A stretch of DNA of 64,000 bases from Budorcas taxicolor. Lineage: Eukaryota > Chordata > Mammalia > Artiodactyla > Bovidae. Where the stretch lies: the NCBI RefSeq assembly GCF_023091745.1, contig NC_068930.1:14034262-14098261 (forward strand), in the 5' to 3' direction. Both the position numbers and the translations under genes were made by a program. Under the pieces are notes generated by a model that saw nothing but the letters and a program-made list of their open reading frames with translations, was not told the origin of the DNA and made no database searches. Shown here piece after piece: positions 54,848-64,000 of this stretch (within the stretch, counting starts at the first letter, position 1; every line of letters begins with the position of its first letter).

Positions 54848-56159
54848 AACTCATTTGCAAAATGGAAACAGTGATATTTCCCTCATGATCCATTTCAGGG
54901 TTTCAGTGAGGAAACACATGGAGCATTTAGGGTAGCCTTCTGCACACAGGAGAGGCTCAGTGAATGATAACTATTATCAGTAATCGAGTGTGAATAATAC
55001 TGCGAGACTCTTTTCCATCTGTATATAAACATGACATACTGTAGCCTGAAGCTTGGCAGAAGTGAGATAGCCGACTTAAGTTCCGAGAGAGAATCTAAGG
55101 TCTTCTAGATGATTTGAGAGCAGCCAGGGCTCTGTATCCCCATCAACCTCCACGTGATACTGCAAGTGAGCAGGCTGGTATAGAACCTCAGGAAATCTCT
55201 ATGATTATCTTCAAATAAAGCAGTCCTGGGAACCTTTTTACTTGAAGCAAGTTCTAACATGAACACAAATGGCATCTTTGGTGAGGGACAATTCGTTTTC
55301 ATAGTGGAATTTCATGGCTGACAGAATTAATTTGGAACACCGAGCAGAAGATTTCATTGAATTTCTCTGTGGCGAAAAGAAATCTCATCATTTAGTTAGG
55401 TAATTTATTTAGTTTCTGGAAAAAAAAAACAGTGATTTCTTTTTCAATTAAAAAAATGAAATAAAAGTTTTAGACAGAAAATTTTCCAAGCAGCAGAATA
55501 ATTGCAGAGGTAATTCAAGCCAGAGTTCAAGCACAATGATTTATTTGAGCTGAGGAACTTTCCGTATAATTACGCTTATTATACATTTTCTAGTTGTTGA
55601 GATACTACTATATAAACATGCATGTATGTCCAAATTCAAATAAAAGAACTATAAAATATGATTCAAGTCATATGCTTATTCTCCTTTCTTTAAAGAAGGA
55701 CATGCAGAAAATAAATTGGGGTATGGATTCATAAAAGACTGTATAAATGTATTTTAAAAAATTAATAGCCAGGTGACACCTGAAATGGGGTCTTTGTAAT
55801 ACCCCCCAAAAGATCTGGTCTCACCAGCCCTGAGGCTAGAAATGTTGGAAAATCCAGCTGGTTGTAGTAAGATTTCAGAGCTGGTAGACACAATTACCTG
55901 AATTTCTCCACCCAGCTGGTGAGTTTGCTGGTCTAGGCACCATGGATTATAAGGGCATATGGAATAGAGAATAGAAATGATGATCTAATTCAACAACAAA
56001 CAGTGACAACTTGGCCTGCTCCATCACCCACTTTTAATTAATTTACTGTGTAAAGCATGTCAAAAAGCCGAGTCTGATCCCAGTTCAGAGCTACAGAAAC
56101 CACTTCTATGCCGATGAGTGTCTGTACCACCATCACGCTTACTGTCATCAATATCATCA
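54848..56159. other. Single-copy DNA with conserved-looking block 55010-55620
   Basis: 55010-55620 is non-repetitive and AT-rich with scattered CpGs (ATCGAGTG, TGCGAG, ACACCGAGC, TGGCGAAAAG). It has many homeobox-like words (CAGAATTAATTTGG, AGGTAATTTATTTAG, GAGGTAATTCAAG, CGTATAATTACGC). The rest shows no gene or repeat. Confidence 0.4.
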
Positions 56160-56300
56160 TCATTCTTATACGTGTCTACTGTGTAGCAGGAACTGTGCTG
56201 ACTTTTACATACATTATACCATCTGAGACTCCAAGTCATTTTGGGAATTATGTATCCCCATTACAGCTAAGAAGACAGTGACATTCAGAAAGAGCCTTTT
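56160..56300 (-). mobile_element. MIR SINE, antisense
   Basis: GTGTCTACTGTGTAGCAGG, CCCCATTACAGCTAAGAAG and GACATTCAGAAAGAGCC follow antisense MIR. Confidence 0.6.
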
Positions 56301-56419
56301 TGTACTTGACAGTCTGGATATAAGATAGAAATACCATTGTCTGTTTCACAAAAATTTACTTTGCTTCATTTTGCCACTTCTTTCATCAACATGCCTTCTA
56401 CATATCAGTCACAGCATGG

Positions 56420-56580
56420 GCAGGTAGATAAAGGACGTATCTACAATCTACTGTCCTGGGTTTAATTCCCAGCTCTTATTCCTACCTACTGAGCAATTGG
56501 CTTTGGGCATGTAGCTGCTAGCCTGACTGTGCTATCTTCCATTTAAAGATGAGGAAACTAGCACCTACTTTACGATCAAC
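56420..56580 (+). mobile_element. MIR SINE, sense
   Basis: GTCCTGGGTTTAATTCCCAGC, GAGCAATTGGCTTTGGGC and TCCATTTAAAGATGAGGAAAC. It lies in opposite orientation to the MIR at 56160. Diverged. Confidence 0.55.
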
Positions 56581-56646
56581 AGAGGAGGCATCAGTAAAAC
56601 AGCTTTGATATTGCTTGACTTTCTTGTGGCAGAAGGGCCAGGTATC

Positions 56647-56831
56647 ACGCATGCTCAGTTGTGTCCAACTCTATTCAACTCTTTGGACTGTAGTCAGCCA
56701 GATGCCTCTGTCCACGGGATTTTTCAGGCAAGAATATTGGAGGGATTTTTTTCTGATGCAGGAATCGAACCCACGTCTCATGTCTCCAGACTTGCAGGCA
56801 GATTCTTTACCCACTGAGCCATCGGGGATGC
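56647..56831 (-). mobile_element. Bov-tA SINE, antisense, diverged
   Basis: CATGCTCAGTTGTGTCC, GACTGTAGTCAGCCAGATGC, TTTTTCAGGCAAGAATATTGG, AGGAATCGAACCCACG and CACTGAGCCATCGGGG. The CCATTTCCTTCTCCAGGGG section is lost. Confidence 0.88.
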
Positions 56832-58078
56832 TGGAGGAACCTCAGTTATCTCCAAAAATGAAGAGACATGATTGTTCAGTACCTTAAGAACTTTTACAAA
56901 ATACAGCTAATTTTTATTTATTTGCTTAAAAACAATAGACAGGTGGCCTATGGTAACTTCGAAAGAGCTTGTCAAAAAACCAATCAACCCCATGCCATTT
57001 TGATGCCGAAGTTCCAAGGAGGCCGGAAGTCACTGCTCTGCTTCGTCCTTCGGGTTAGAGTGGCGGGTCAGCCTCGCAGCGCCTCACACAGTCGCTGGGG
57101 CCTCTTTACAACACCCTGGGTCTGTTCCTGCTACTTTCCTAAGAATTTCAACATTTCTGACAAATGGGGATGGATAGCATCAAAATTTGCCTCCCCAGAG
57201 GGAAGTTCAGTTGTCAGTCTTCTGCCTTTTAAATTACCCCCAAAAATGCATATTTTTATTTTTTGAAAATATGTCTTTGCCAATTTGCACTTGGAAAGTC
57301 ACAAATATATAAAAAGGGAATTTCCTTTTCTCTGAATAATTAGGAGAGAAAAATGTAGCTTTTGGTCACGGCACATCTGCTTTAGTTTTTTCAGTTATGT
57401 ATTTAAAGGGAAAGGCTGTCAAAGGAACCAGTCCTTTTTGTACACTCACAAAATGCTGGACTCCTAAAGTTTATGTATTTGTAAACTTTAAACGGATTCT
57501 GGATAAACTGACCTTGTATAAAAGGTATTATTATCATTTCCATGTGATAACAATTTTATTTGTATGTATTCGTATTGCATTTATAATAATTTTGTTTGCA
57601 AATAAATCTATTTGCATTTATTTGTGACTCAGACATGTACAGAGAAAGTATCTGATATGGCTGAGACCTTATATTTAAGATGAAGGAACTCAAAGAGGTT
57701 AAATGTCTTGCCTTGTTAGAGGATAAATGCCCAGGGTGGCACAGTGATTTGGGGTCCAAGCCTCACCTTCCTTCCCCTTGTGGAATACTTCCTTTTTAAT
57801 CTGGCTTGTTTAAATTTCTTTCTCCTTAATTCAGAAAACATGTTAAGTAACAAATACATTTGATTGACTTAATATAGATGCTGCTTGAAATCTTACCAGT
57901 AGGATTTCTTTTGGTCACTGGACTCACTGGGACCCTTGAGCAGGGCAGACTGGATCCAGCGTGGGTTAAGGAGGGTCACTGTAGAACCCGATTCTTCAGT
58001 ACTAGGATGGAGCTTTGAGGACTGAGAGGTCCAATGCTTGCCATCTTTGGTTATTTCTGACTTAAAAGCTCTTTCTGA
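56832..58078. other. Single-copy DNA with CpG-rich patch and AT-rich inverted repeat
   Basis: 57000-57110 holds at least eight CpGs in about 110 bases (GCCGAAG, GGCCGG, CTTCGTCC, TTCGGG, GGCGGG, CTCGCAGCGCC, GTCGC). It lies within a 132-codon plus-strand frame (56868-57266), the longest open frame outside recognised repeats, with no known domain. 57599-57624 carries CAAATAAAT, 8 bases, ATTTATTTG. No gene is claimed. Confidence 0.4.
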
Positions 58079-58290
58079 CTGCTGCTGTTTAGTCATTAAG
58101 TCATTTGCAAACCTTTGTGACCCCATGGACTATAGCTCACCAGGGTCCTCTGTCCATGGGATTTCCCAGGCCAGAATACTGGAGTGGGTTGCCATTTCCT
58201 TCTGCAGGGGATCTTCCCGACCCGGGGATTGAACCAGTGTCTTCTGCATTGCAGACAGAATCTTTACCATCTGAGCCACCTGGGAAGCCC
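58079..58290 (-). mobile_element. Bov-tA SINE, antisense
   Basis: GCTGCTGTTTAGTCATTAAG, CCCATGGACTATAGCTCACC, GCCAGAATACTGGAGTGGG, CTTCCCGACCCGGGGATTG and CTGAGCCACCTGGGAAGCCC. Full length. Confidence 0.93.
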
Positions 58291-59359
58291 TTTGACTTTG
58301 AACATAACTAAATAGTATTTAATCTTACTATCTTGTATTATAGAAAATGTTATCAAGTATTTCTTTGCCAAGCTACCATCTGGTAGTTAACTCCGTTTGT
58401 CTCCGGGACAGATTGAAAGAGTGGTCCAATTCCCTCCCCTCCCTTTGTCCATTCATTTCCCCAAGTAAGTGTGCAGTTGCTTCCACAGAAGCAGAGTGTG
58501 CTTCTCCACCCCCGACTTTGAACTTGGCCAAATTACTTCTTTGTAAGTTATTTGGCTCAGCACAAGCAGGGGATTGCACTGTGTTCATGCCCCTGGGCTC
58601 ACCTGCTTGCGTTTCTGCCACACACTTAATAGCTTCCTTCAGGTAGTTCCTCTTGAGCTCCAGCAGGTCTATGTGTGGAGCTCAGCGGAGCCCAAGCCAT
58701 ATTAAGGTGAAAAGCCAAGTCCAGCCGGATCCACTGCTTGGCGCAGAGTGGCCCAACTGACCCCCAGGTAACCCTCAGCAGAATAACAGACACACACAAA
58801 AATAAATACTTACCGCGTCCTCCACGATCTTGTGGTTGTTGTTCCATAGTAATTGATGATCAATAGAGCCTCTGATTATATGTTGATGATAAAGTACAAT
58901 AGTACAACTGTAAAATGGATAGCCATCACTGATCTAATGTTTATAAATCTCAGGGTTTTTACAAATGAGCAATTTCCAGAATATCTGTGTATTACTGTTC
59001 TCTTACAGAAATTAGGCTCCCATTTAAAATAAGATTTAGAAAATATGACTCTTGGTTGAAGAGGTGGACCTAGAAGAAAAGAATTACTTTTTACAACATT
59101 ATTATGTGTTTCATCCAAGTACTGAAAAAAAAATCTCTCATTTGTTCATTAATATATTCCACAAACTGCACTATTATGGGGCAGGTAGTAGCTTTATCCA
59201 GATGAACTGCCCAGGTGCCAAACAAGCTTCCAGCTTAAAAGAGAGACGGAGATTCAAATGAACAATCGGTCTATAACCTGATAAAAGGCTAAAATGGGCA
59301 CATGAATTGTATAAAATTTGAAGAAAACTTTTAAATAACAATAGCTAAAATGGACTGTG
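58291..59359. other. Single-copy DNA
   Basis: No repeat recognised. Overlapping frames of 82-99 codons on both strands near 58347-58646 have no domain and mirror each other, as chance frames do. Confidence 0.4.
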
Positions 59360-59590
59360 TACGTATTGCAAACCCAGTACTGATCTGGTCCTTTATATCA
59401 ATTGTCTTATTTAATCTTTCAAACTCTCTGAAATAAGGTGGAAATAACTAATACTACTTCCATTTTACAGACAAAGAAATGAAGGTCCACAAAGGTCAAG
59501 CCCCTTGTCCTGGGTCAGATAACCTATAATGGCAGTGGCTGCATTGGAACTTGTACAGCCTGATTCCAGAGCCCAAGTTCATCACTGGTA
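59360..59590 (-). mobile_element. MIR SINE, antisense
   Basis: TTCCATTTTACAGACAAAGAAATG, AGGTCAAGCCCCTTGTCC, GGCTGCATTGGAACTTG and CTGATTCCAGAGCCCAAG, preceded by TCTTATTTAATCTTTC. Well recognisable. Confidence 0.75.
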
Positions 59591-60410
59591 TCCCACAGAC
59601 TGGAGATCAGGTTATACCTGAGCTGATTCTTAAATGATAAATGAAAGGGCTGCAGCAAATAGCCACATTGTTTGGGGTGGTTTCTGGTAGACACAGCAGG
59701 CTGGCCAGACTCAACATCCTAGGACCTGAGGAGACTCTTGATTCACCCTGATGTTCATATCTACCGGGGCCCAAAGTTCTTTCTTTTGAGAATCATGCTA
59801 AATAGTTAACCAACAATCTTGTTTCTCCTTCCTATTCACAGAGAATTCTGACTCACATATTTTCCATCTTACTTTACTCTACAAACTACCAATGTCCACA
59901 GGAATGACATAGTCCATATCTTGACGTGTAGCTCTGGACTTCAACTCCAGTTCACCCTCACCTCTATTTTATAGTTTGATGACCTTAACTCTGACTTATC
60001 ACTATCAGGAACTGCGGTACCCATTAAAATGTAACTATCCCATTCTCTGACCACAAACTCTGTAATTACAGCTCTCTAGATTCTCCAGCTCTATTCAATC
60101 TGCACACAATAGCACATTCCTTAGAATCTTTCTTGAACCTCTTTTAGTCTCTTCTACTTTTGTCACTATTTTAATATATCTCCTGACTTAGGAAGCACAT
60201 TTCCTCGATCCTTTGGCCTTTTTAACACCTCGTCTCCCCACGATATCCATTTAAAACACTCACATCAGTGGACCAGTTATGGTCAGCTGTGTCCCCCGAC
60301 AAATTTGTGACTCTTCAATAGAACTAGATTGTGCAGCAGGCAATTATCTATATTTGTGTATTAAGCCATCTCTCCCTTCTTGACTGCAGTTATTCCCAAG
60401 TGTTATCTAT
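59591..60410. other. Single-copy or unclassified old repeat
   Basis: Pyrimidine-rich from about 59820 to 60280 (CTGACCACAAACTCTG, TTTAACACCTCGTCTCC). It may be an old unclassified interspersed repeat. No gene recognised. Confidence 0.35.
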
Positions 60411-60895
60411 GTTGTGGGTTGAATTATGTCTCCTCAAAATATATATATTGAAGTCCTACTCCCAGTAGCTGAAAATGCAACTGTATATTACAGGCAAGAA
60501 TACCTAGTGGATTGCCGGTCTCTTCTCCAGGGCATCTTGCAGACAGATTCTTTGCCATCTGAGCCGCCAGGGAAGCCCATATATTAAGATAGGGCCTTTA
60601 AAGAGGTAATTAAGCTAATGTGAAATCATAAGAGTAAGCCCTAATCACATATGACCAGCATTTTTATAAGAAGACTAAACTTGGACAGAGATCCACACAG
60701 AGGGTAGAGCATATAGGGACTTAGGGAGAAGGTATCCATCTACAAGCCCAAGGGAAAGATCTCAGAGGAAACCAATCCTTCCAATACCTTGATCTCAGAC
60801 TTCTAGCCTCCGAAATGTAAGAAACTTAACTTCTGCTTTTGTAGCCACCCAATCTGTGGTACTTTGTTAGGACAGCCCAAGAAAATTTATACAAT
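60411..60895 (+). mobile_element. MLT1-type MaLR LTR with nested SINE fragment
   Basis: Sense MLT1: GTTGTGGGTTGAATTATGTC, TGAAGTCCTACTCCCAGTAG, AAAGAGGTAATTAAGC, TTTATAAGAAGACTAAAC, TGATCTCAGACTTCTAGCC and TAGCCACCCAATCTGTGG. A Bov-tA fragment at 60491-60579 splits it. Solo LTR, with no internal region seen. A second MLT1-type LTR, antisense, is at 39030. Confidence 0.82.
60491..60579 (-). mobile_element. Truncated Bov-tA nested in MLT1, antisense
   Basis: Only the left (tRNA-like) two-thirds of the SINE remain, with an internal deletion between CTTCTCCAGGGCATCTT and GCAGACAGATTC. It ends in GAGCCGCCAGGGAAGCCC. TATATTA flanks it on both sides (60484-60490 and 60580-60586), so a short duplication survives although the SINE's 3' part is missing. 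Confidence 0.82.
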
Positions 60896-61330
60896 TGTTA
60901 TTGAAACTGAGTTCATGTGCTCAAAGCACAGTGATGCCAAACAAACCAACACCTTGATGTCTGGAGCAGAGAAAGGCTTATTGTGAGGGCCAAGTAAGGA
61001 CAATGAGCAGCTCATGCTTAAAAAGCCCAAACGCCCTGCTGGTTTCCAGGGAAGAACTTTTAGAGGCACATTTGGGGAGAAGACTGCTAGGTGTGTGACT
61101 TTCCTCTGATTGGTCACTGGTGAGTCACCGAGTGGTATTTCAGGAGTCTCAGTCATCGCCTTCTAGTTCCAACCAGTCTAGGTTCCACACGCTTGTGTGT
61201 AGCTTGAAGTTATCATCACCCACTTGGGTGGAAGCATCAGTTCCTGTAGAAAAACTCAGAGATCTGTATCAGATTGTTACGCGTATCTCTTGAGGAAGAA
61301 CTTGGACTGTAGCTGATCATTCTTTTTTCT
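60896..61330 (-). mobile_element. LTR-like segment (ruminant ERV type), antisense, tentative
   Basis: The wording TGCTCAAAGCACAGTGATGCC, AAACAAACCAACACC, GAGCAGAGAAAGGCTTATTG and CCTCTGATTGGTCACTGG, then ATCAGATTGTTACGCG and CTTGAGGAAGAACTTGG. Read in reverse this resembles a ruminant endogenous-retrovirus LTR with a CAATAAG-type polyadenylation region and a CCAAT-like box. It directly abuts the MLT1. No viral genes are visible. The right boundary is unsure. Confidence 0.45.
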
Positions 61331-61801
61331 TGACTACTTTCCCTTTGTTTCTGCATTCCCCCAACCCCCTAACTTGTAACTCTTTGAATCTGACCTTTGG
61401 AACTCAGGAAACATCTCAAAGGCTAAAAGCCTCTTCCCTACATATAGGAAACAGGAGATCTGGGAAGACTTTTGTACCCAAGAGGTTTCTGCATGGTTTC
61501 ACAATCAGCCCCTATAAACCTCCCATTTCTTCTTCTCTTTTGTGTAGCAAGTAAGCTCATCTCCTATTTTGGGGGGGGGCGGGGCATAGATGATTTCATG
61601 CCTGAATTCTAACTGCCTACTGTTATACCTACAAAAACCATTCTTCTCACTTTCCGTCTCAAAGAAAGAACACCTACCTCTTCTCAAAGCTGACCTTCTA
61701 TTTTTCACTTTGGAGCATATGTCCTCTGGGGAGATTCCAGTTCGGGAACTGTTGACCAAAACCACCTGCCTTGACCAGGCATGATGACAATCACTTGCAC
61801 A
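61331..61801. other. Unclassified DNA between LTR-like segments
   Basis: Holds a G9CG4 run at about 61571-61584 and an 86-codon minus-strand frame without a domain. It is not recognisable as retroviral coding sequence. Confidence 0.35.
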
Positions 61802-62233
61802 TGTTGTCTCAAAACAGGAGATTCTGATAAGGAATATGGTGTTGTCACCAAAGCGAACTGGAATAATTCAGAATCCACCAGAAGGAGGAAGGAGACTCCA
61901 TAATATTTTTTACCATCTTCCCTCTAGAATTCACCTTGGCTGAGAGATGCACATACAACCGGGAAGGATACTGGGTCAGACCAAATATAGGTCAAGCAAG
62001 ATGACTGACCAGACACAACCCAGCAATTAACCCCATTACCATAAAACCTAAGACTTGGAGCCACATGGCAGAATAGTTCTCCTGGGTTCCCTCACCCTGC
62101 TGCTCTCCCCTGGGGCACCCCTTCCCGTGAAAGTCATTTGTCAGTATGTGTGTCTTCTCAGACAACTTATTTCTGAGTGTTAGACAAGACCCCTCTCAGA
62201 CCCTGGAATGAATAGGTCCCCTTTCCTGAAACA
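61802..62233 (+). mobile_element. LTR-like segment, sense, tentative
   Basis: The right part has LTR-style R/U5 wording: CTGCTCTCCCCTGGGGCACC, a decayed polyadenylation region (CCCGTGAAAGTC where AATAAA would be expected), GTATGTGTGTCTTCTCAGAC, CTGAGTGTTAGACAAGACCC and a CTGAAACA end. The 5' edge (61802 or 61840) is uncertain, and no flanking duplication was found. No internal viral region is seen. Confidence 0.5.
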
Positions 62234-62834
62234 ATTCCATACACGACTGCTTCCCTCTCCTTTCTCCTAAATATTCCCATATTTCTTGCCAACCAAGAGT
62301 TATACTAACATTACAGCTATACTTTAAACAGTGATATAAATAAAATCTTATTCCATCTTATAATACCCTAAAGAAATGATTATACATTCTCTTTCTTGTC
62401 CCAGTCAAAAGTCTTTAAAAAAAGAAGTGAATATATCCTCCTCCGCCCATGACCCACTAAATCTAGCCAATATCCATTTACTACACTGAAACTGCTTTGA
62501 CAAGTCAACCTAGACTTCAAAAAAAATGGGTATGTTTCCATTCCAGTCTTTTTTGACTCCTCTTGTTCTCAAACTGTCCACTTTATTTCCTCTTATGCTT
62601 TGTTTTCCTTCCTAAATTCCTAACAGAAAGACTGTTCATTCTCTACTTACTTCTAATGTCTCTTATTTCTTCTTATTTTTACATCTGTTCATATTTCTGT
62701 GAATTCTGCTTTTCTCCTTCTTCTTATTTCATTTTTATTCCCCTTTTCCTCTACTAATGTCTATCCTATATTCTACTAGAATTTCAACCCCTTGGAGTCA
62801 TCCTGATGACTACTTTTTTTTTCTTCCAGTAACT
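62234..62834. other. Pyrimidine-rich DNA, possibly old repeat
   Basis: 62390-62790 is T/C-rich (CACTGAAACTGCTTTGACAAG, TTTCCTCTTATGC) and recalls an unclassified old mammalian repeat, perhaps the same as 33700-33870. No gene recognised. Confidence 0.35.
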
Positions 62835-63066
62835 ATACTGTAGTGATTAAGAGTGCAACTTCAATAGCCAAATTATTGGATTTACCTTATGGCTCCACTA
62901 CTTCCTAGCCTTGCAACCATCAGGAAGTCATTTAACCTCTCTATTTGACTTTTTAGTCATCTTAAAATGGATTTGATTGTTTTGAGGATGAAACGAGTTC
63001 AAATATGCTAAGCACTTAGAAATTTCTGGAACTTAACAGACCTCTAGTAAGTGTTATCTATTATTA
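62835..63066 (+). mobile_element. MIR SINE, sense
   Basis: ACTGTAGTGATTAAGAGTGC, CTTCCTAGCCTTGC, AAGTCATTTAACCTCTC, ATTGTTTTGAGGATGAAACG and GCTAAGCACTTAGAA. Nearly full length from head to the AGTAAGTGTTATCTATTATTA end. One of the better MIRs here. Confidence 0.8.
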
Positions 63067-64000
63067 AGTAACTGTCCAGAAATCCAATTCTATATTTAAA
63101 ACCATAACCATCCCTGGATGTCCCATGAGTACCTCAAAATCTTATCTCAAGCTGAAGCCATCATCTCCTCACCACGAAATTTTTTTTACCCTGGATACTT
63201 TCTTTGAAAGATTTGTATCGCTGTTTCCAGATAAGAGGCCAGAGTGTGGCTATCAGCTGAGATTTCTTCCGTCTCCTTCCTATCCATCTTTCAATAGCTA
63301 CCAACTCCTATTATTTGTATTGCCAACTTTCCCTGCAGCCTGTCTCTCCCCTTTCAGTGCTGCTACTGCTGCGATGCAGGTCTGCATCTTTGCTGTGTGT
63401 GGTTATGTTGGGGGAGGAAGCATACAGACTATCACAACTAACATCCCTTGACTGGCTCCATTCTTCCAGAATGTTACTCACTTGGCGCTCAGGGTATGCT
63501 TTTAACAACAAACATTCATGCCACTCCTCTGTCTGAATCCCTTCAACAGCTCTTCATCAGCTTCAACATAGTGTCCATCCTTTCAGGCTGATTTACAAGC
63601 CCCTCCACCCCCATCTGGATTTAAACAAGGCTCTCGACCTTTCCAGCTTAAACTCCCATCACCTCCCCAAAGTGCCCTACAGTTCAGTTAAATTCAACCA
63701 CTCGCACCTGAGGATTCCTGTTATTTTTCAAATGCCTTCTTCCCACCTACAATATAGCTCTAATTAGAGGCTAAGTGTGAAGCTCAAATACAAGTCCTAA
63801 ATACGTAAGCAAAAATAAATTCAGATGAAAGGAAAACCTAGATGTAGTAAAACTATCTTGATGATTTAATAATCTAATTATATAAAACAAACAATATTTT
63901 GATTTCTTGTAATCGTCGCTAATTTCTCTCCATTTAACAGAAAACTTCTTTTGAAAATGCATTTTCCTTTCCCCCTCTTTACAGCTTGACTCACATTATT
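63067..64000. other. Right-edge DNA with possible old repeat
   Basis: 63510-63740 contains CTCTGTCTGAATCCCTTCAACAG, TTTACAAGCCCCTCCACC and CAGCTTAAACTCCCATCACC. These resemble a common diverged mammalian repeat of the CCCTTCAACAGCTC / GCCCTCCA type that I cannot classify. A 108-codon frame at 63125-63451 has no known domain. The end of the window is AT-rich with nothing recognised. Confidence 0.4.

Noticed and set aside
57000..57110. CpG island
   Set aside because: CpG density is raised, but the patch is only about 110 bases, well below the usual 200-500 base threshold, and G+C is only moderately high.
61505..61765. Retroviral coding frame between the LTR-like blocks
   Set aside because: The 86-codon frame shows no retroviral gag, protease, polymerase or envelope motif.

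Overview
This is a window of mammalian nuclear DNA from a ruminant, most likely a bovid (cattle, sheep, goat or a relative). The evidence is the repeat content. There are about twenty copies of the tRNA-Glu-derived Bov-tA SINE, one Bov-A2 dimer, eight BovB (RTE) LINE fragments, artiodactyl CHR-type SINEs, and 3' ends of the young ruminant L1. Beneath these lie older mammalian layers: MIR, L1M and MLT1/MaLR. I cannot separate Bos from Ovis or Capra by reading alone.

The window reads as a gene desert or the inside of a very long intron. I found no convincing protein-coding gene, no RNA gene, no CRISPR array and no CpG island. Nearly all long open frames are explained by repeats: Bov-tA (recurring peptide patterns such as ARILEWVA or GKNTGVG), the BovB reverse-transcriptase tail, or the CA microsatellite (Cys/Val or His/Thr runs). 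One 82-bp segment (26957-27038) has a branch site, pyrimidine tract, acceptor and donor like a real internal exon. It is the best candidate for a transcribed feature.

Layout. 0-6 kb: a CpG-retaining block at the left edge that looks like a conserved enhancer, then L1M, Bov-tA and a 400-bp composite CA microsatellite. 6-19 kb: mostly single-copy DNA with a CHR SINE, a few SINEs, MIRs and old L1, and another enhancer-like block near 11.2 kb. 19-25 kb: an 860-bp BovB with a decayed reverse transcriptase, an 800-bp young L1 tail and three Bov-tA copies. 25-30 kb: single-copy DNA with the exon-like element. 30-33 kb: BovB, Bov-A2 and MIR insertions with clear target-site duplications. 37-40 kb: a 2.2-kb L1M ORF2 relic carrying a nested Bov-tA and a nested MLT1. 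42-44 kb: two enhancer-like blocks. 44-50 kb: a dense repeat cluster with L1 fragments in inverted orientation and three BovB copies, two of them facing each other. 52-58 kb: several conserved-looking AT-rich blocks and a CHR/Bov-tA insertion whose order can be read from the duplications. 60-62 kb: MLT1 plus two LTR-like segments. 62-64 kb: MIR and old repeat.

No genes work together here. The functional hypothesis is long-range regulation: several separate non-repetitive blocks keep CpGs and homeobox-, octamer- or forkhead-like words, as enhancers around developmental regulators do. Conservation was not measured. All repeat family names come from recognising consensus wording from memory, so subfamily labels are approximate.
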